Assembly (NCBI RefSeq): GCF_036226525.1
Contig: NZ_CP108487.1
Coordinates: 6,076,001-6,140,000, forward strand
DNA from: Kribbella sp. NBC_01245
GTDB taxonomy: Bacteria; Actinomycetota; Actinomycetes; Propionibacteriales; Kribbellaceae
Direction of reading: 5' to 3'
Length of the DNA: 64,000 nucleotides
The notes beneath the pieces are model-generated. The model was not told the origin of the DNA. It saw only the letters and a program-made list of their open reading frames with translations, and did not search any database. Both the position numbers and the translations under genes were made by a program. Shown piece by piece: positions 1-9,018 of the stretch (position 1 is the stretch's first letter; each line of letters opens with the position of its first letter).

Positions 1-810
1 GGTGCGGCGTCCGCCCGGACGAGTCCGCAATGGGCTCTGCTCGGTTGCGCTGTCGCCACGACGTTCGCCGCGCTCGCGCTGCTCTCCACCGGCCGCCTTC
101 GCTCCGTTGGTCGCGAGGTGGACGGCGATGGCGCTGACAGTCCAGACCCCGGCCAGCGCAGCCATGGGGACGAGGTCGCCGCTCTCCTCGTGGAACAGGC
201 CGAGCAGGGCGAGGTTGACGGCGGTGTGCAGGACGGTCGCGATGGCCAGGTTCGCGCCGCGGGCCGATCGCAATAGCGCGCCGAGGACGACCGAGATCGC
301 GACGGCCATCACGACGAACAGGGTCATGTACGCCAACCCTTGGGCGAAGCCGCCGATGTGCCAGAAACCCCAGAGCAGACCGACGATCAGCGACGAGCGC
401 AGCACGGTGAAACGTGTCTGCAGGTAGGGCTGGAGGTACGCGCGCCAGCCCAGCTCCTCACCGGCTGAGCCGATCGTCATGGTCAGCACCAGCGCCCACC
501 AGGGAAAGGCCGGCGCGGTCCGGATCGGCTCTCCGGCGATCAGCAGCACGGCCGCCGTGACCAGCATCGCGGCGGCCGTGATGCCGACGGCCAGTCCGGA
601 CCGGGCGAGCATCGGCCCGACCGGCGTGAAGCGGGCTGCGACGCGCGTGCTCCTTCGGAAGAGCAGCCACATCACGCCGACTCCCAGGGCGGGCGCGAAC
701 TGAACCAGCTGGAGGAGATCGGGATCCGGTCCGGCCGAGGTCTGCAATGCGACCAGGCCACCGGAGAACAGGAGAGTGACCAGATAGAAGGCGAATACCT
801 TGACGAACAT
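1..810 (-). CDS. CPBP family intramembrane metalloprotease (partial, runs off window start)
   Basis: The minus-strand frame is open from the ATG at 810 to the window edge, so the C-terminus is missing (270 codons seen). It encodes a multi-pass membrane protein with the CPBP signature: EELGWR (Glu-Glu...Arg) at about residues 117-122 and a Trp-His pair in GFWHIGG about 35 residues later, as in Rce1/Abi-type proteases. The last visible part is a hydrophilic, Arg/Glu-rich tail. It starts 9 bp after the TetR gene stop with an AGGAA ribosome site, so both are probably one operon. In bacteria such proteins process peptides or confer bacteriocin self-immunity; the substrate here is unknown. Confidence 0.85.
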   Translation of the reverse strand, partial: MFVKVFAFYLVTLLFSGGLVALQTSAGPDPDLLQLVQFAPALGVGVMWLLFRRSTRVAARFTPVGPMLARSGLAVGITAAAMLVTAAVLLIAGEPIRTAPAFPWWALVLTMTIGSAGEELGWRAYLQPYLQTRFTVLRSSLIVGLLWGFWHIGGFAQGLAYMTLFVVMAVAISVVLGALLRSARGANLAIATVLHTAVNLALLGLFHEESGDLVPMAALAGVWTVSAIAVHLATNGAKAAGGEQRERGERRGDSATEQSPLRTRPGGRRT

Positions 811-819
811 GGCGGATTC

Positions 820-1413
820 CTAAGACGCAGAAGGCCGGTGGGGGGCCAGCAGTTGATCGAGCTGGCCGGACAGGAAGTCGGTCAACGTGCCCCAGCCGTT
901 GACCGCCCAGATGATGAGCGCGCCCTGGAACATCACCAGTACGGCCTTCGCGAGCTCAGCCGGATCCACCTCGCGCTCAAGTTCACCCGCGGCCTGGGCC
1001 GCGCGGAGTAGGCGCTCGCAGCCGTCGACGATGGCCGCGTGGTTCTGCATCGCGTAGGTACGGAACTCCGCATCGTTCACGTCGAGCTGGACGAAGCCCA
1101 GCCCGTTGCCGAGATGCTCGCGCTTGTCGATATGCACAACGCTCGAGATCGCCGCATCCCGCAAGGCCGCGAGTGGCGAGTCGTTCCGGGCCTCGGCCTG
1201 CGCGAAGGCCTGGCGCGCGGCCCCCACCGAGCGGGCGGCGGACGCGAGCAACAGCCCCCGCTTGGACCCGAACCGCTGCATCAACGTGGACGGCGCCAGC
1301 CCGGCGAGCTTGCCGACGGCCGCCAGCGTGAGACCGGCCGGTCCACGCTCGGCCAGCACTCGCCGGGTCGCCTCGAGAACGACCTCGTCATCGATCGTGC
1401 GCGGTCGTGCCAT
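820..1413 (-). CDS. TetR/AcrR family transcriptional regulator
   Basis: A 197-residue TetR protein. The N-terminal HTH spans about residues 5-50 (GPAGLTLAAVGKLAGLAPST followed by LMQRFGSKRGLL), and the ligand-binding domain is all-helical. I start it at the ATG at 1413 (MARPRTIDDE), because an upstream in-frame start at 1473 would place coding sequence across the palindromic operator at 1424-1451. It is followed at once by the CPBP protease gene, suggesting an autoregulated TetR-protease operon. The inducer cannot be inferred. Confidence 0.9.
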   Translation of the reverse strand: MARPRTIDDEVVLEATRRVLAERGPAGLTLAAVGKLAGLAPSTLMQRFGSKRGLLLASAARSVGAARQAFAQAEARNDSPLAALRDAAISSVVHIDKREHLGNGLGFVQLDVNDAEFRTYAMQNHAAIVDGCERLLRAAQAAGELEREVDPAELAKAVLVMFQGALIIWAVNGWGTLTDFLSGQLDQLLAPHRPSAS

Positions 1414-1423
1414 TCCGGCTCCC

Positions 1424-1451
1424 GAGTTTATGAACGGCCATTCGTTAACTC
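1424..1451. promoter_or_regulatory. Imperfect 28-bp palindrome, probable TetR operator
   Basis: The sequence begins GAGTTTATGAACGG and is matched by CCATTCGTTAACTC, with only a few mismatches between the half-sites. It lies 10 bp upstream of the TetR start, between divergent genes, the usual place for an autoregulatory operator. Confidence 0.7.
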
Positions 1452-1557
1452 CGAAACCGTAGCAGACCCTCAACAGATCGGCCCGACGACGCTAGGGTCA
1501 TGCCCGCTGGTGCCACTGGGTCCGGGGCCGGCACGTCGTAACTCGGGGAGCATTTCC

Positions 1558-3183
1558 ATGCGTTTCGTCCGCATCGCTCTGGGGCTTTCGTTCGCCCTGA
1601 TCGGTCTGCTGACCGCGATCGTCGCCGCCGTGATCGGGTTCTTCCTGATCGGGCCGGATGACACCGTCTGGTCGCCGGAGCAACAGCTGAAGACACCGGG
1701 CACGGCCGCGATCAGCGCGCCGGAGCTGCTGAACCGGCATGGGCCGACACTGCAGGTGAGCGCCCGGCAGACCGCCGGCGATCGACCGCTCTTCGTTGGC
1801 GTCGCGCGCGATCTGGACGTCGCCAGCTATCTGCAGGGCGTTCGCCACCTGGAGATCGACCACGTCCAGTTGCCGATGCACCTGGGTGGGGTCGAGGTGA
1901 ACACAGAGACGCGTGCCGTCCCGCCGCCGACCGGCCCCGACTGGTGGGTGGCGCGCGGCGACCGCTCGCTGACCTGGCCGATCGCCGACGGCCCGTACGA
2001 CGTCGTCGTGATGAACGCGGACGGCAAGCCCGAGGTCGACGTTCTAGTCAGGTACGGCGTGGAGCTGCCCGGCGCCTTCGTCATCACGCTGGCGATCGGT
2101 GGCGCCGGCCTCCTGCTCCTGGCCGTCGGCCTCGTACTGCTGTTCCGCGGACCACGCCAGGTCGCGCCCGCGCCCACAAGCGACGCGCCGTCAAGCGCCG
2201 AGCCGGTACGTCGTACCGAGGACGCGTCGGTACGACGTACCGCGGGCGTGGTCGCGATGGGCGTATTGGTGCTCTCGGCAACAAGTTGTTCGGCCGTGCC
2301 GGAAACCGACACCGCCCTCGTACTGAGTCGTCCGGCAGTGACCCCGGAGGCGGCACGCGGCGAGGTCAGGCGCTACAACGAGGTCTTCAACGCCGCCGCC
2401 CGGACGCGCGACGTGTCCGTGCTCCCGACCATCGAGGGCGGGCCGTTGCTGGTCCAGTCGCAGGCCTCGTTCCGGGTCGGCAAGGCGCTGCGCAAACCCG
2501 TCGTACCGCCGTTCTTCTATTCCCAGCCATTGATCTCCGCACCGGACTACACCGGTTATCCGATGCGCTTCGTTGTTTCGTCCGGCTTGTCCAGTGACCA
2601 GAAAGTCCGCCAACTCGGTGTGTGGCAACGCGAGAATGCGGGTAGTCCCTGGTTGGTCACGCATTCCGTCCGGCCGCCGGCGGCAATGCAATTGCCGGAC
2701 CTGACCGGGCTGCGAGTTCCTTCCGCCGCAGATATCGCGATCGCCAAGAACGCGGCGACGGACCTCGCGACGTACTTCACCAAGGGCAAGGCGTCGACCG
2801 GTGCGTTCATCCCGTCACCGGACACGACCCAGCTGCTCCGGCGCCGCGCGGCGGATATCGCGAAGGACCGGCGCGACGTCTACATCTCCGGTGTCACCGA
2901 CACGTTCAGGGTGCGGGGCGAGCCGGTCGCCTTTGTCACGACAACTGGCGAGGTGCTCGTATTCATCGCGATCGGCGAACGCTATCTGCAGACGATTCGC
3001 CTCGGCGAAGCCGCGAAATGGGCCCGTGGTGATGTCACCGCGTTCAGCAACGGCAAGGAATTCAGTCGAGCGCTGACGTACGACATGTTGCACCAGGTCG
3101 CGCTCGTCGTACCGCCGAAGGGAAACGGAAAGGCCCGCATCCTGTCGGTGGATTCGCAGCTCACCGGCGCCGGCGGCAGTTGA
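1558..3183 (+). CDS. Membrane-anchored protein with internal lipobox-like segment, possible gene fusion
   Basis: A 541-residue protein starting at the ATG at 1558, in front of the first transmembrane helix. It has a TM segment at about residues 7-30, an extracytoplasmic domain, a second TM (about 180-203), and a short Arg-rich linker. A third hydrophobic stretch then ends in LSATSCS, which looks like a lipoprotein signal peptide, and a C-terminal secreted domain of about 290 residues follows. This resembles two genes, a membrane protein and a lipoprotein, joined in frame. The junction coincides with two copies of the palindrome GGTACGWCGTACC (2205-2217, 2229-2241). I recognise no family. It could also be two genes if the internal start is used. 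Confidence 0.7.
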   Translation: MRFVRIALGLSFALIGLLTAIVAAVIGFFLIGPDDTVWSPEQQLKTPGTAAISAPELLNRHGPTLQVSARQTAGDRPLFVGVARDLDVASYLQGVRHLEIDHVQLPMHLGGVEVNTETRAVPPPTGPDWWVARGDRSLTWPIADGPYDVVVMNADGKPEVDVLVRYGVELPGAFVITLAIGGAGLLLLAVGLVLLFRGPRQVAPAPTSDAPSSAEPVRRTEDASVRRTAGVVAMGVLVLSATSCSAVPETDTALVLSRPAVTPEAARGEVRRYNEVFNAAARTRDVSVLPTIEGGPLLVQSQASFRVGKALRKPVVPPFFYSQPLISAPDYTGYPMRFVVSSGLSSDQKVRQLGVWQRENAGSPWLVTHSVRPPAAMQLPDLTGLRVPSAADIAIAKNAATDLATYFTKGKASTGAFIPSPDTTQLLRRRAADIAKDRRDVYISGVTDTFRVRGEPVAFVTTTGEVLVFIAIGERYLQTIRLGEAAKWARGDVTAFSNGKEFSRALTYDMLHQVALVVPPKGNGKARILSVDSQLTGAGGS

Positions 3184-3214
3184 AAGCAGCAGCCTGGAAA
3201 GCCGGGGAACAAGA

Positions 3215-3252
3215 AAACCCCAGGTCGGGATTGCGGTCCTGACCTGGGGTTT
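3215..3252. terminator. Bidirectional hairpin terminator
   Basis: Twelve-base arms (AAACCCCAGGTC / GACCTGGGGTTT) surround a 14-nt loop. It lies 31 bp after the stop of the 541-residue gene. On the minus strand it is followed by a T-rich run, so before the element integrated it was probably the terminator of the tRNA-Gly gene whose displaced 3' copy is at 3260-3301. Confidence 0.75.
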
Positions 3253-3259
3253 CTCTGTG

Positions 3260-3301
3260 GAGCGGGTGACGAGAATCGAACTCGCACTGTCAGCTTGGGA
3301 A
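3260..3301. repeat. attL, 42-bp copy of the tRNA-Gly 3' half
   Basis: Identical over 42 bp to 20982-21023, diverging immediately afterwards (A versus G). It is the original chromosomal 3' end of the tRNA gene, displaced by integration and still followed on its outer side by the terminator at 3215-3252. Confidence 0.93.
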
Positions 3302-3702
3302 ATCAATCTACGCCCCGCCGGGCACCGTCAACAAGCCGGGCGGGCGGTACCCCTGACTAGCCGTCAGTGCCCCCGCATCACTGTGGCTTGTCGCACGGAT
3401 GTTGCACGGATCTCGGTGGGGTCGCGACTCGCCCAGAGTCGGCTCGTCATCCCCGAGGCCTTGCGGACGCCACTCACCAGTATGTGAACATTTATCGAAC
3501 AGGGTTGGTGTGGTGAGGTTCGAGAGTCGAAGGCGCTGGATGGAACCGACGTGTGACATCTGGGATGCGCCGTCACGCACGGCGACGCGACTGGTCCCTG
3601 GATCAAGGCCGTGTAGCGGTCCACACATGAAGATCGGCTCGGAGGCCGGACCGCGCGCTGCTCTATGCGGCAAGATGAGTACCTACTACGAGAGAGGACT
3701 CC
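3302..3702. other. Left-end non-coding region of the element with integrase arm-type motifs
   Basis: About 400 bp without a convincing gene. It holds a tandem motif GTCGCAC (3390-3396) and GTTGCAC (3401-3407), 11 bp apart, 88 bp inside attL. The right end has a matching GTTGCAC pair (20876-20893), also 88 bp inside attR. These are likely Int or Xis arm sites. The rest probably carries the promoter of the mod-res-PIN operon; a GAGAGGA ribosome site precedes the ATG at 3703. Confidence 0.6.
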
Positions 3703-5640
3703 ATGGGCGGCATACGGCTTGACTGGGACGACAAGTCAGCGGATGTACCACGGCTCAACCTGCCTCTGCAGATAGTCGAGACTGTCAACAGCCCGCGCGC
3801 CGACCGCGGAACGATCTTCGAGTCAGCGCATACCGACCCATCGGACGGATGGCGCAATCGACTCATCTGGGGCGATAACGTTCATGTTCTCGCCTCCCTC
3901 GCCCAGGAACTTTCTGGCAAAGTGGACCTCGTATATATCGATCCCCCATTTGATTCCCGTCAGGACTATAAGGTTCGCATCGCGGTGGGCGATGGGCCCA
4001 ATGTAGGTGATCAAGAACTCGCGAAGATCGCCAGTGTTATTGAAGAGAAGGCCTACCGGGACACCTGGGGGAAGGGGATGGAATCCTACCTTCAGATGCT
4101 GTACTCGCGTCTAATTCTTATCCGGGAACTCTTGTCTGATCGTGGCTCCCTATTTCTTCATCTTGCTCCTAACGTATCTCATCTGGCGCGTGTTCTACTT
4201 GACGAAGTATTCGGCCCCGATAACTTCCGCGCAGAGATCGTCTGGAAACGTACTACAGCGCATAGTGATGGTGGCCAGGGCAGCCGTCAATTTGGTCCGG
4301 TTCACGATGTGATTCTGTACTTCAGCAAGACTGATCAATACATTTGGAACTCACAGACAACGCCTCACGACGATGCATACATTGCTTCCAAGTACCCCCA
4401 TGTAGAGGAGGGGAGTGGTCGGCGATACGGACTTTGGGACATGACAGGTCCGGGTGGCGCATCGAAAGGGAACCCATCTTATGAGGTAATGGGCGTCACT
4501 CGATATTGGCGTTACTCGAGAGATAGGATGCAGAAGCTGATCGCAGAGGGGCGAGTGATACAGCCCCGCGCCGGAGCCGTGCCGCGTTTCAAACGTTACC
4601 TAGATGAGAGTTCCGGTGTCCCCCTGCAGGATGTATGGGCGGACATCGACCCAATTAACTCTCAGGCAATCGAGCGGCTGGGCTACGACACGCAAAAGCC
4701 CGTCACCCTTCTTGAACGGATAATCAAATCGTCGACGGATAAGGATTCGGTGGTCCTCGACTGTTTTGTGGGTTCTGGTACAACGGTCGCCGTTGCAGAG
4801 AAGCTAGATCGCAGATGGATCGCGGTCGACATCGGACGCTTTGCCATCCACACGACCCGCAAGAGGCTGCTCGACCTACCCGGGTGTTCCCCTTTCGCAG
4901 TTGCCAATCTCGGGCGGTACGAGCGCCAGGTGTGGCAGCAGGCGACCACAGGTGAGGCTGTCCGCGCATACCTAGATTTTGTGGTTACGCTCTTCGGCGC
5001 AGCGCCAGTTGCTGGATTCCAGCATGTTCACGGCACTCTCGGAGCAACTGCCGTCCATGTCGGCGCCGTCGATGCGCCTATCTCGCTCGCAGAAATAAAG
5101 GACGCGATCGACGAGGCGGCTGATGCAGGATATCCCAGTCTCGACGTCCTGGGCTGGGAATTCGAGATGGGTCTCCATGACCTGGTGCAGGATGTAGCCC
5201 GGGCAGCTGGGACTGTCCTGCGATTGCGACGGATTCCGCGGGAAGTAATGGATCCTCGCGCCGTCGAGTCGGGCGAGGTGGTCTTCCATGAGTTGGCATA
5301 TGTGAAGGTAGACGCGAAAGTTCGGAAGCGCAGCGTTGACGTGTGCCTCACGGAATTCGTCCTGCCTAACCCCGAACTAATTCCTGCCAGCGTACGGGAT
5401 AAAGTTACTGGCTGGAGCGATTACGTAGATTACTGGGCAGTTGACTTCACCTTCGGCGCGGAGGGCGAAGGAGACACCTTCAGGAATCAATGGCAGTCCT
5501 ATCGAACGAGAACCGACCGGGGTCTGGAACTAGTGGCGCAGCACGACTATGAGGAGCCAGGGAAATACAGTGTTCTCGTCAAGGTCGTCGATATCTTTGG
5601 CAATGACACGACTACCTCCGTGTCTATATCGGTGAAGTGA
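3703..5640 (+). CDS. mod: Type III restriction-modification system DNA methyltransferase (Mod)
   Basis: A 645-residue N6-adenine methyltransferase of the beta class. Catalytic motif IV DPPF is at residues 80-83, and the AdoMet-binding FVGSGTT motif lies later, near residue 355, the order typical of type III Mod and related enzymes. The middle region is the presumed target-recognition domain. The C-terminus has an unusual beta-rich stretch ending in KVVDIFGNDTTTSVSISV, reminiscent of a PKD/Ig-like fold. Mod methylates one strand of an asymmetric site and supplies specificity for Res. The stop overlaps the next start. GC is visibly lower than in the surroundings (29 of 60 bases G+C in 4141-4200), a sign of separate acquisition. 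Confidence 0.92.
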   Translation: MGGIRLDWDDKSADVPRLNLPLQIVETVNSPRADRGTIFESAHTDPSDGWRNRLIWGDNVHVLASLAQELSGKVDLVYIDPPFDSRQDYKVRIAVGDGPNVGDQELAKIASVIEEKAYRDTWGKGMESYLQMLYSRLILIRELLSDRGSLFLHLAPNVSHLARVLLDEVFGPDNFRAEIVWKRTTAHSDGGQGSRQFGPVHDVILYFSKTDQYIWNSQTTPHDDAYIASKYPHVEEGSGRRYGLWDMTGPGGASKGNPSYEVMGVTRYWRYSRDRMQKLIAEGRVIQPRAGAVPRFKRYLDESSGVPLQDVWADIDPINSQAIERLGYDTQKPVTLLERIIKSSTDKDSVVLDCFVGSGTTVAVAEKLDRRWIAVDIGRFAIHTTRKRLLDLPGCSPFAVANLGRYERQVWQQATTGEAVRAYLDFVVTLFGAAPVAGFQHVHGTLGATAVHVGAVDAPISLAEIKDAIDEAADAGYPSLDVLGWEFEMGLHDLVQDVARAAGTVLRLRRIPREVMDPRAVESGEVVFHELAYVKVDAKVRKRSVDVCLTEFVLPNPELIPASVRDKVTGWSDYVDYWAVDFTFGAEGEGDTFRNQWQSYRTRTDRGLELVAQHDYEEPGKYSVLVKVVDIFGNDTTTSVSISVK

Positions 5641-8354
5641 TGACTTTGAATTCTCCTTACGACATTCCGGGTGTGCGCAGGGACAGTGCCGCGCCGCTGG
5701 TAGCGGGCGTGCGAGCGGAAGTTGACCGCTGGCGCGAGCAGGATTACGTCGGAGCGAGTGTTACCAGTCGCAGACTGCTTGAACACTGGTTTCTCGATGA
5801 ACACCAGGCCGCTGACGGAATCCCTTTTCGTTACTACTTCGCTCAGCGGGAGGCCATAGAGACTATTATCTACCTCTACGAGGTTGCACGTGCGCGCACA
5901 CTGGCTGAGCTCGTCACCAATTACGCTACAACTCCCGTAGCCATCGCCAAGCAGCCCTACCCTCGATATGTCGTCAAAGCTGCGACAGGGTCAGGCAAGA
6001 CGAAGGTGATGAGTCTTGCTATCGCTTGGGCATATTTCCACTCGCTTCGCGAACAGGACTCGGACCTAGCAGCAACCTCACTCGTGGTCGCGCCGAACCT
6101 CATTGTTTTCGAGCGGCTTCGGGAAGACTTCGAGGGTGGGCGGATCTTCCGGTCGGATCCTGTTATCCCGCCAGAGTGGCGGGTCGATTTCGACTTGCAG
6201 GTCTGCTTGCGTGACGAGCCCGTACCTGTCGGTGCTCCCGGCGTCTTGGCGTTAACGAACGTTCAGGCTCTGTATGAACGTCCAGTTGTCACGAACCCGA
6301 ACCCTGTTGGGGCACTGCTTGGTCCTAGGCCGCCCAAGAACCTACGCGTCGGCGACCCATTGCTTGTCCAACTCGCCCGTCGTGGCAAGATCCTGGTCGT
6401 TGATGACGAAGCCCATCACTTGCATGATGAGGTCAGGTCCGACACAGGTGAGCCGCTAGTAGCGATCCGCACGTTGCAACGCCTGCACGAGATGGCGCGT
6501 AGTCAGGCGCCGTCGGGCGGGGTGGTTGCCCAACTAGATTTTTCTGCGACGCCGCGCAACCAGCAGGGGCAGATCTTTCCCGAAACTATTGTCGACTATC
6601 CGCTAGCGCAAGCGATTGAGGATGGAATCGTCAAGCGGCCAGTCATTGGTGAGCTCTCAGGCGAGGTCGAAGCAACAAGTGACGATGCTTCGATTCGCTA
6701 CCGCCAGCGCCTTGGCGCTGGGGTGGCGAAGTGGCGCGAATTTCGCGACGCGCTCGCTCCGGTAGGAAAAAAGCCGCTTCTCTTTGTGATGGCCGAGGAC
6801 ACCACTGCGGCAGACCAGATCGCTCGCTATCTCGAAACCCTGCATGATCTCGCCGGCAAAGTGCTCACAATCCACGTCAAGATGGGTGGAAGGGATCGTG
6901 GAGAGATCAGCACCGGCGACTTAGCGATCGCGCGTGACGCGGCCCGCAAGGTCGATTCTGACGACAACCCGTTCGCCGCGATTGTTAGCGTCCTCATGCT
7001 TCGCGAAGGATGGGATGTAAAGAACGTAAGCGTGATCGTGCCGCTGCGGGCATATACAGCCAAGGCAAGGATCCTGCCGGAACAAACCCTCGGCCGGGGC
7101 CTTCGTCGCATGACCCCTCCTGATTCAGGGGTGGATGAGCAGGTGGTGGTGATTGAGCACGAGGCATTCCGCAAACTCTGGGATGAGGCGCTGGACGCTG
7201 AGGGACTGGCCGTTGAGCGGCGACGAATAGATGAAGTGCGACTAGAGGCGAAGGTGATCGCTGTCGATCCGGACCGCCTTGCGTACGACATCGAAATACC
7301 GCAGTTGTCCCGAGTGCTGTTCCGAGAGACGGCCGCCCTCACTAGTCTTCGCCCTGAAGATGTGCCCGCACGGCACATAGAGCGCGTTCGCGAAGCTCGC
7401 AGCGAGACGGTCGATTACACCGGCCGAGATCTCTTGACCGGTGAGGTCATCGAACGATCTCAATATCCCCTGCCCACGGCGGACGATCCCACCGCGGTAC
7501 TTGCCTGGTATGTCCATGAGTTACAACGCGACACCAGAGTGACCGGGCAATTCGCGCTGCTTGCTCCGCTCGTAAAGGATTATGTCGAAACCCGCGCGTT
7601 CGGCGGTACGGTCGACTTCGACGATCCGTTGACCCTGCAAACTTTGGCCGACCCGGTAGCTCAGGAAGTCATACTTGGCGCGCTGCGCGAGGCCGTCGAC
7701 GCTGTGACCCTCGTGAATCACAAGGTGGGTAGCGAACCTAAACCGCTGATCTTATCTTCGGTCCGCCCATTCTTGTGGAGTCGCGATACCGCTAATGTCG
7801 CGAAGTCAGTATTCTCATTGCAGCCGTGCGATAGTGGTCTTGAAGTGCAATTCTGCTCGTTCCTCGACCGCTGTAAGGACGTAACCGCGTTTGCAAAACT
7901 TGCAAGAGAGGCTCGATTTTCACTCGAGTACCGTACCGAAGGCGGTCGCCTCGCTTATTACTATCCTGATTTTGTTGTTCGCCTTTCTGATGGCGAGCAC
8001 CTGGTTGTGGAGACGAAGGGCTTAGCCGATCTAGACGTTCCACGGAAAGATGAGCGCGCAATTCGATGGGCTGTCGACGCGACAGTCATTTCCGGAACTC
8101 GATGGCGATATCTCCGTGTTGACGAGGAAGTATTTTACGACAATCAATCACGTCTCACCTCCATGAAATCTCTTGTTAGCCTCGTTTACGAGGTGCGCCG
8201 GCAAGCGGTTTTCAGGTCTCAGCCAGCACCGCGAAGGCGGACCCCGGAGGAGATCCTGGCGACGATGGAGGATGTGTCACGGCGCACCTCGGGCTTGCAG
8301 GGAATCGATGTTGATGATGAGATCCGGCGCATGCGGGAGGAACTCGGTGGCTGA
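5640..8354 (+). CDS. res: Type III restriction enzyme, Res subunit (helicase-nuclease)
   Basis: A 904-residue DEAD/DEAH superfamily 2 enzyme. Walker A ATGSGKT is near residue 115, the DEAH-type box (VVDDEAHH) near 255, motif III SATPR near 302, and motif VI QTLGRGLRRM near 485. A C-terminal PD-(D/E)XK nuclease follows (YYPDFVVRLSDG ... VVETKG, about 774-794). It partners Mod to cut unmodified DNA after ATP-dependent communication between sites. The ATG at 5640 overlaps the mod stop (TGATG), implying translational coupling; a GTG one codon upstream is also possible. All catalytic motifs are intact. Confidence 0.92.
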   Translation: MTLNSPYDIPGVRRDSAAPLVAGVRAEVDRWREQDYVGASVTSRRLLEHWFLDEHQAADGIPFRYYFAQREAIETIIYLYEVARARTLAELVTNYATTPVAIAKQPYPRYVVKAATGSGKTKVMSLAIAWAYFHSLREQDSDLAATSLVVAPNLIVFERLREDFEGGRIFRSDPVIPPEWRVDFDLQVCLRDEPVPVGAPGVLALTNVQALYERPVVTNPNPVGALLGPRPPKNLRVGDPLLVQLARRGKILVVDDEAHHLHDEVRSDTGEPLVAIRTLQRLHEMARSQAPSGGVVAQLDFSATPRNQQGQIFPETIVDYPLAQAIEDGIVKRPVIGELSGEVEATSDDASIRYRQRLGAGVAKWREFRDALAPVGKKPLLFVMAEDTTAADQIARYLETLHDLAGKVLTIHVKMGGRDRGEISTGDLAIARDAARKVDSDDNPFAAIVSVLMLREGWDVKNVSVIVPLRAYTAKARILPEQTLGRGLRRMTPPDSGVDEQVVVIEHEAFRKLWDEALDAEGLAVERRRIDEVRLEAKVIAVDPDRLAYDIEIPQLSRVLFRETAALTSLRPEDVPARHIERVREARSETVDYTGRDLLTGEVIERSQYPLPTADDPTAVLAWYVHELQRDTRVTGQFALLAPLVKDYVETRAFGGTVDFDDPLTLQTLADPVAQEVILGALREAVDAVTLVNHKVGSEPKPLILSSVRPFLWSRDTANVAKSVFSLQPCDSGLEVQFCSFLDRCKDVTAFAKLAREARFSLEYRTEGGRLAYYYPDFVVRLSDGEHLVVETKGLADLDVPRKDERAIRWAVDATVISGTRWRYLRVDEEVFYDNQSRLTSMKSLVSLVYEVRRQAVFRSQPAPRRRTPEEILATMEDVSRRTSGLQGIDVDDEIRRMREELGG

Positions 8355-8787
8355 GTATTTCGTCGACACTGGAGTTTTTGTCCGCTGGTTCATCGAGCAA
8401 ATAGGTTGGGAACATGCCCGAAAAGTTCGGGATGAATACTTGCAGGGTTTTGTAGGGCTCGTGACTGTAGATTTCGTACGGATTGAAACAGCTAACGTAC
8501 TCCGTAAGGTTGGTCTACAGGGTGGAGTCTTCGTCGATACCGAAGCCTATGTGACAGCAGTTAGAGCGATTGATGACCTTGGCATCGTCGCGCACGCGAC
8601 CGACGTGGATATGCTTGAGCGGGCGGCTCGGCTAGCCGCCACCAACAGTCTGCGGATTTTCGATGCGCTCATCGCTATGCACGCGATGGACCAAGGAATG
8701 ACTCTGTTGACGTCTGACCAAAAGTTGTGTCGTGCCGTCGATGGATTAATGTCTACCGAACTGCTGCAGGGTATTGCAACCACCTGA
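8347..8787 (+). CDS. PIN-domain ribonuclease (VapC-like), third gene of the R-M operon
   Basis: A 146-residue PIN domain with the full acidic set: D7 (FVDTG), E47 (RIETANVL), D106 (RIFDALIA) and D124 (TSDQ), so it should be an active Mg-dependent RNase. The GTG at 8347 overlaps the res stop by 8 bp, with GGAGGA just upstream, so it is translated with mod-res. No VapB-type antitoxin is adjacent. Either the R-M proteins, an unlinked antitoxin or infection-dependent activation would be needed to control it. It could act as a back-up abortive-infection arm, which is an inference. Confidence 0.85.
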   Translation: MAEYFVDTGVFVRWFIEQIGWEHARKVRDEYLQGFVGLVTVDFVRIETANVLRKVGLQGGVFVDTEAYVTAVRAIDDLGIVAHATDVDMLERAARLAATNSLRIFDALIAMHAMDQGMTLLTSDQKLCRAVDGLMSTELLQGIATT

Positions 8788-9018
8788 AGACTCGCAATCG
8801 TCAGGCTGAACCGGACGGCTGGCATGGGTTCGTTCATCGCTTCGAGCGCGGAGAGCGAGCGGCGCGGTATTTGGAGCCCTGCGCATCGGCCGCGCCCCCT
8901 GTCGTAGGCCTTGAGTGGAGCTCGGGCTGCAGTCGGTTGCCTGCTGCCTTCTAATGGATGGCGGAACGGGCGCGGACGTGAGGTGTTGCAGCGGAGTCGG
9001 CACGCCCGCTCCGCCTGA

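Noticed and set aside
3399..3722. Short open frames in the left-end region of the element
   Set aside because: No ribosome sites, no hydrophobic or domain pattern; the region is better explained as attachment and promoter DNA.
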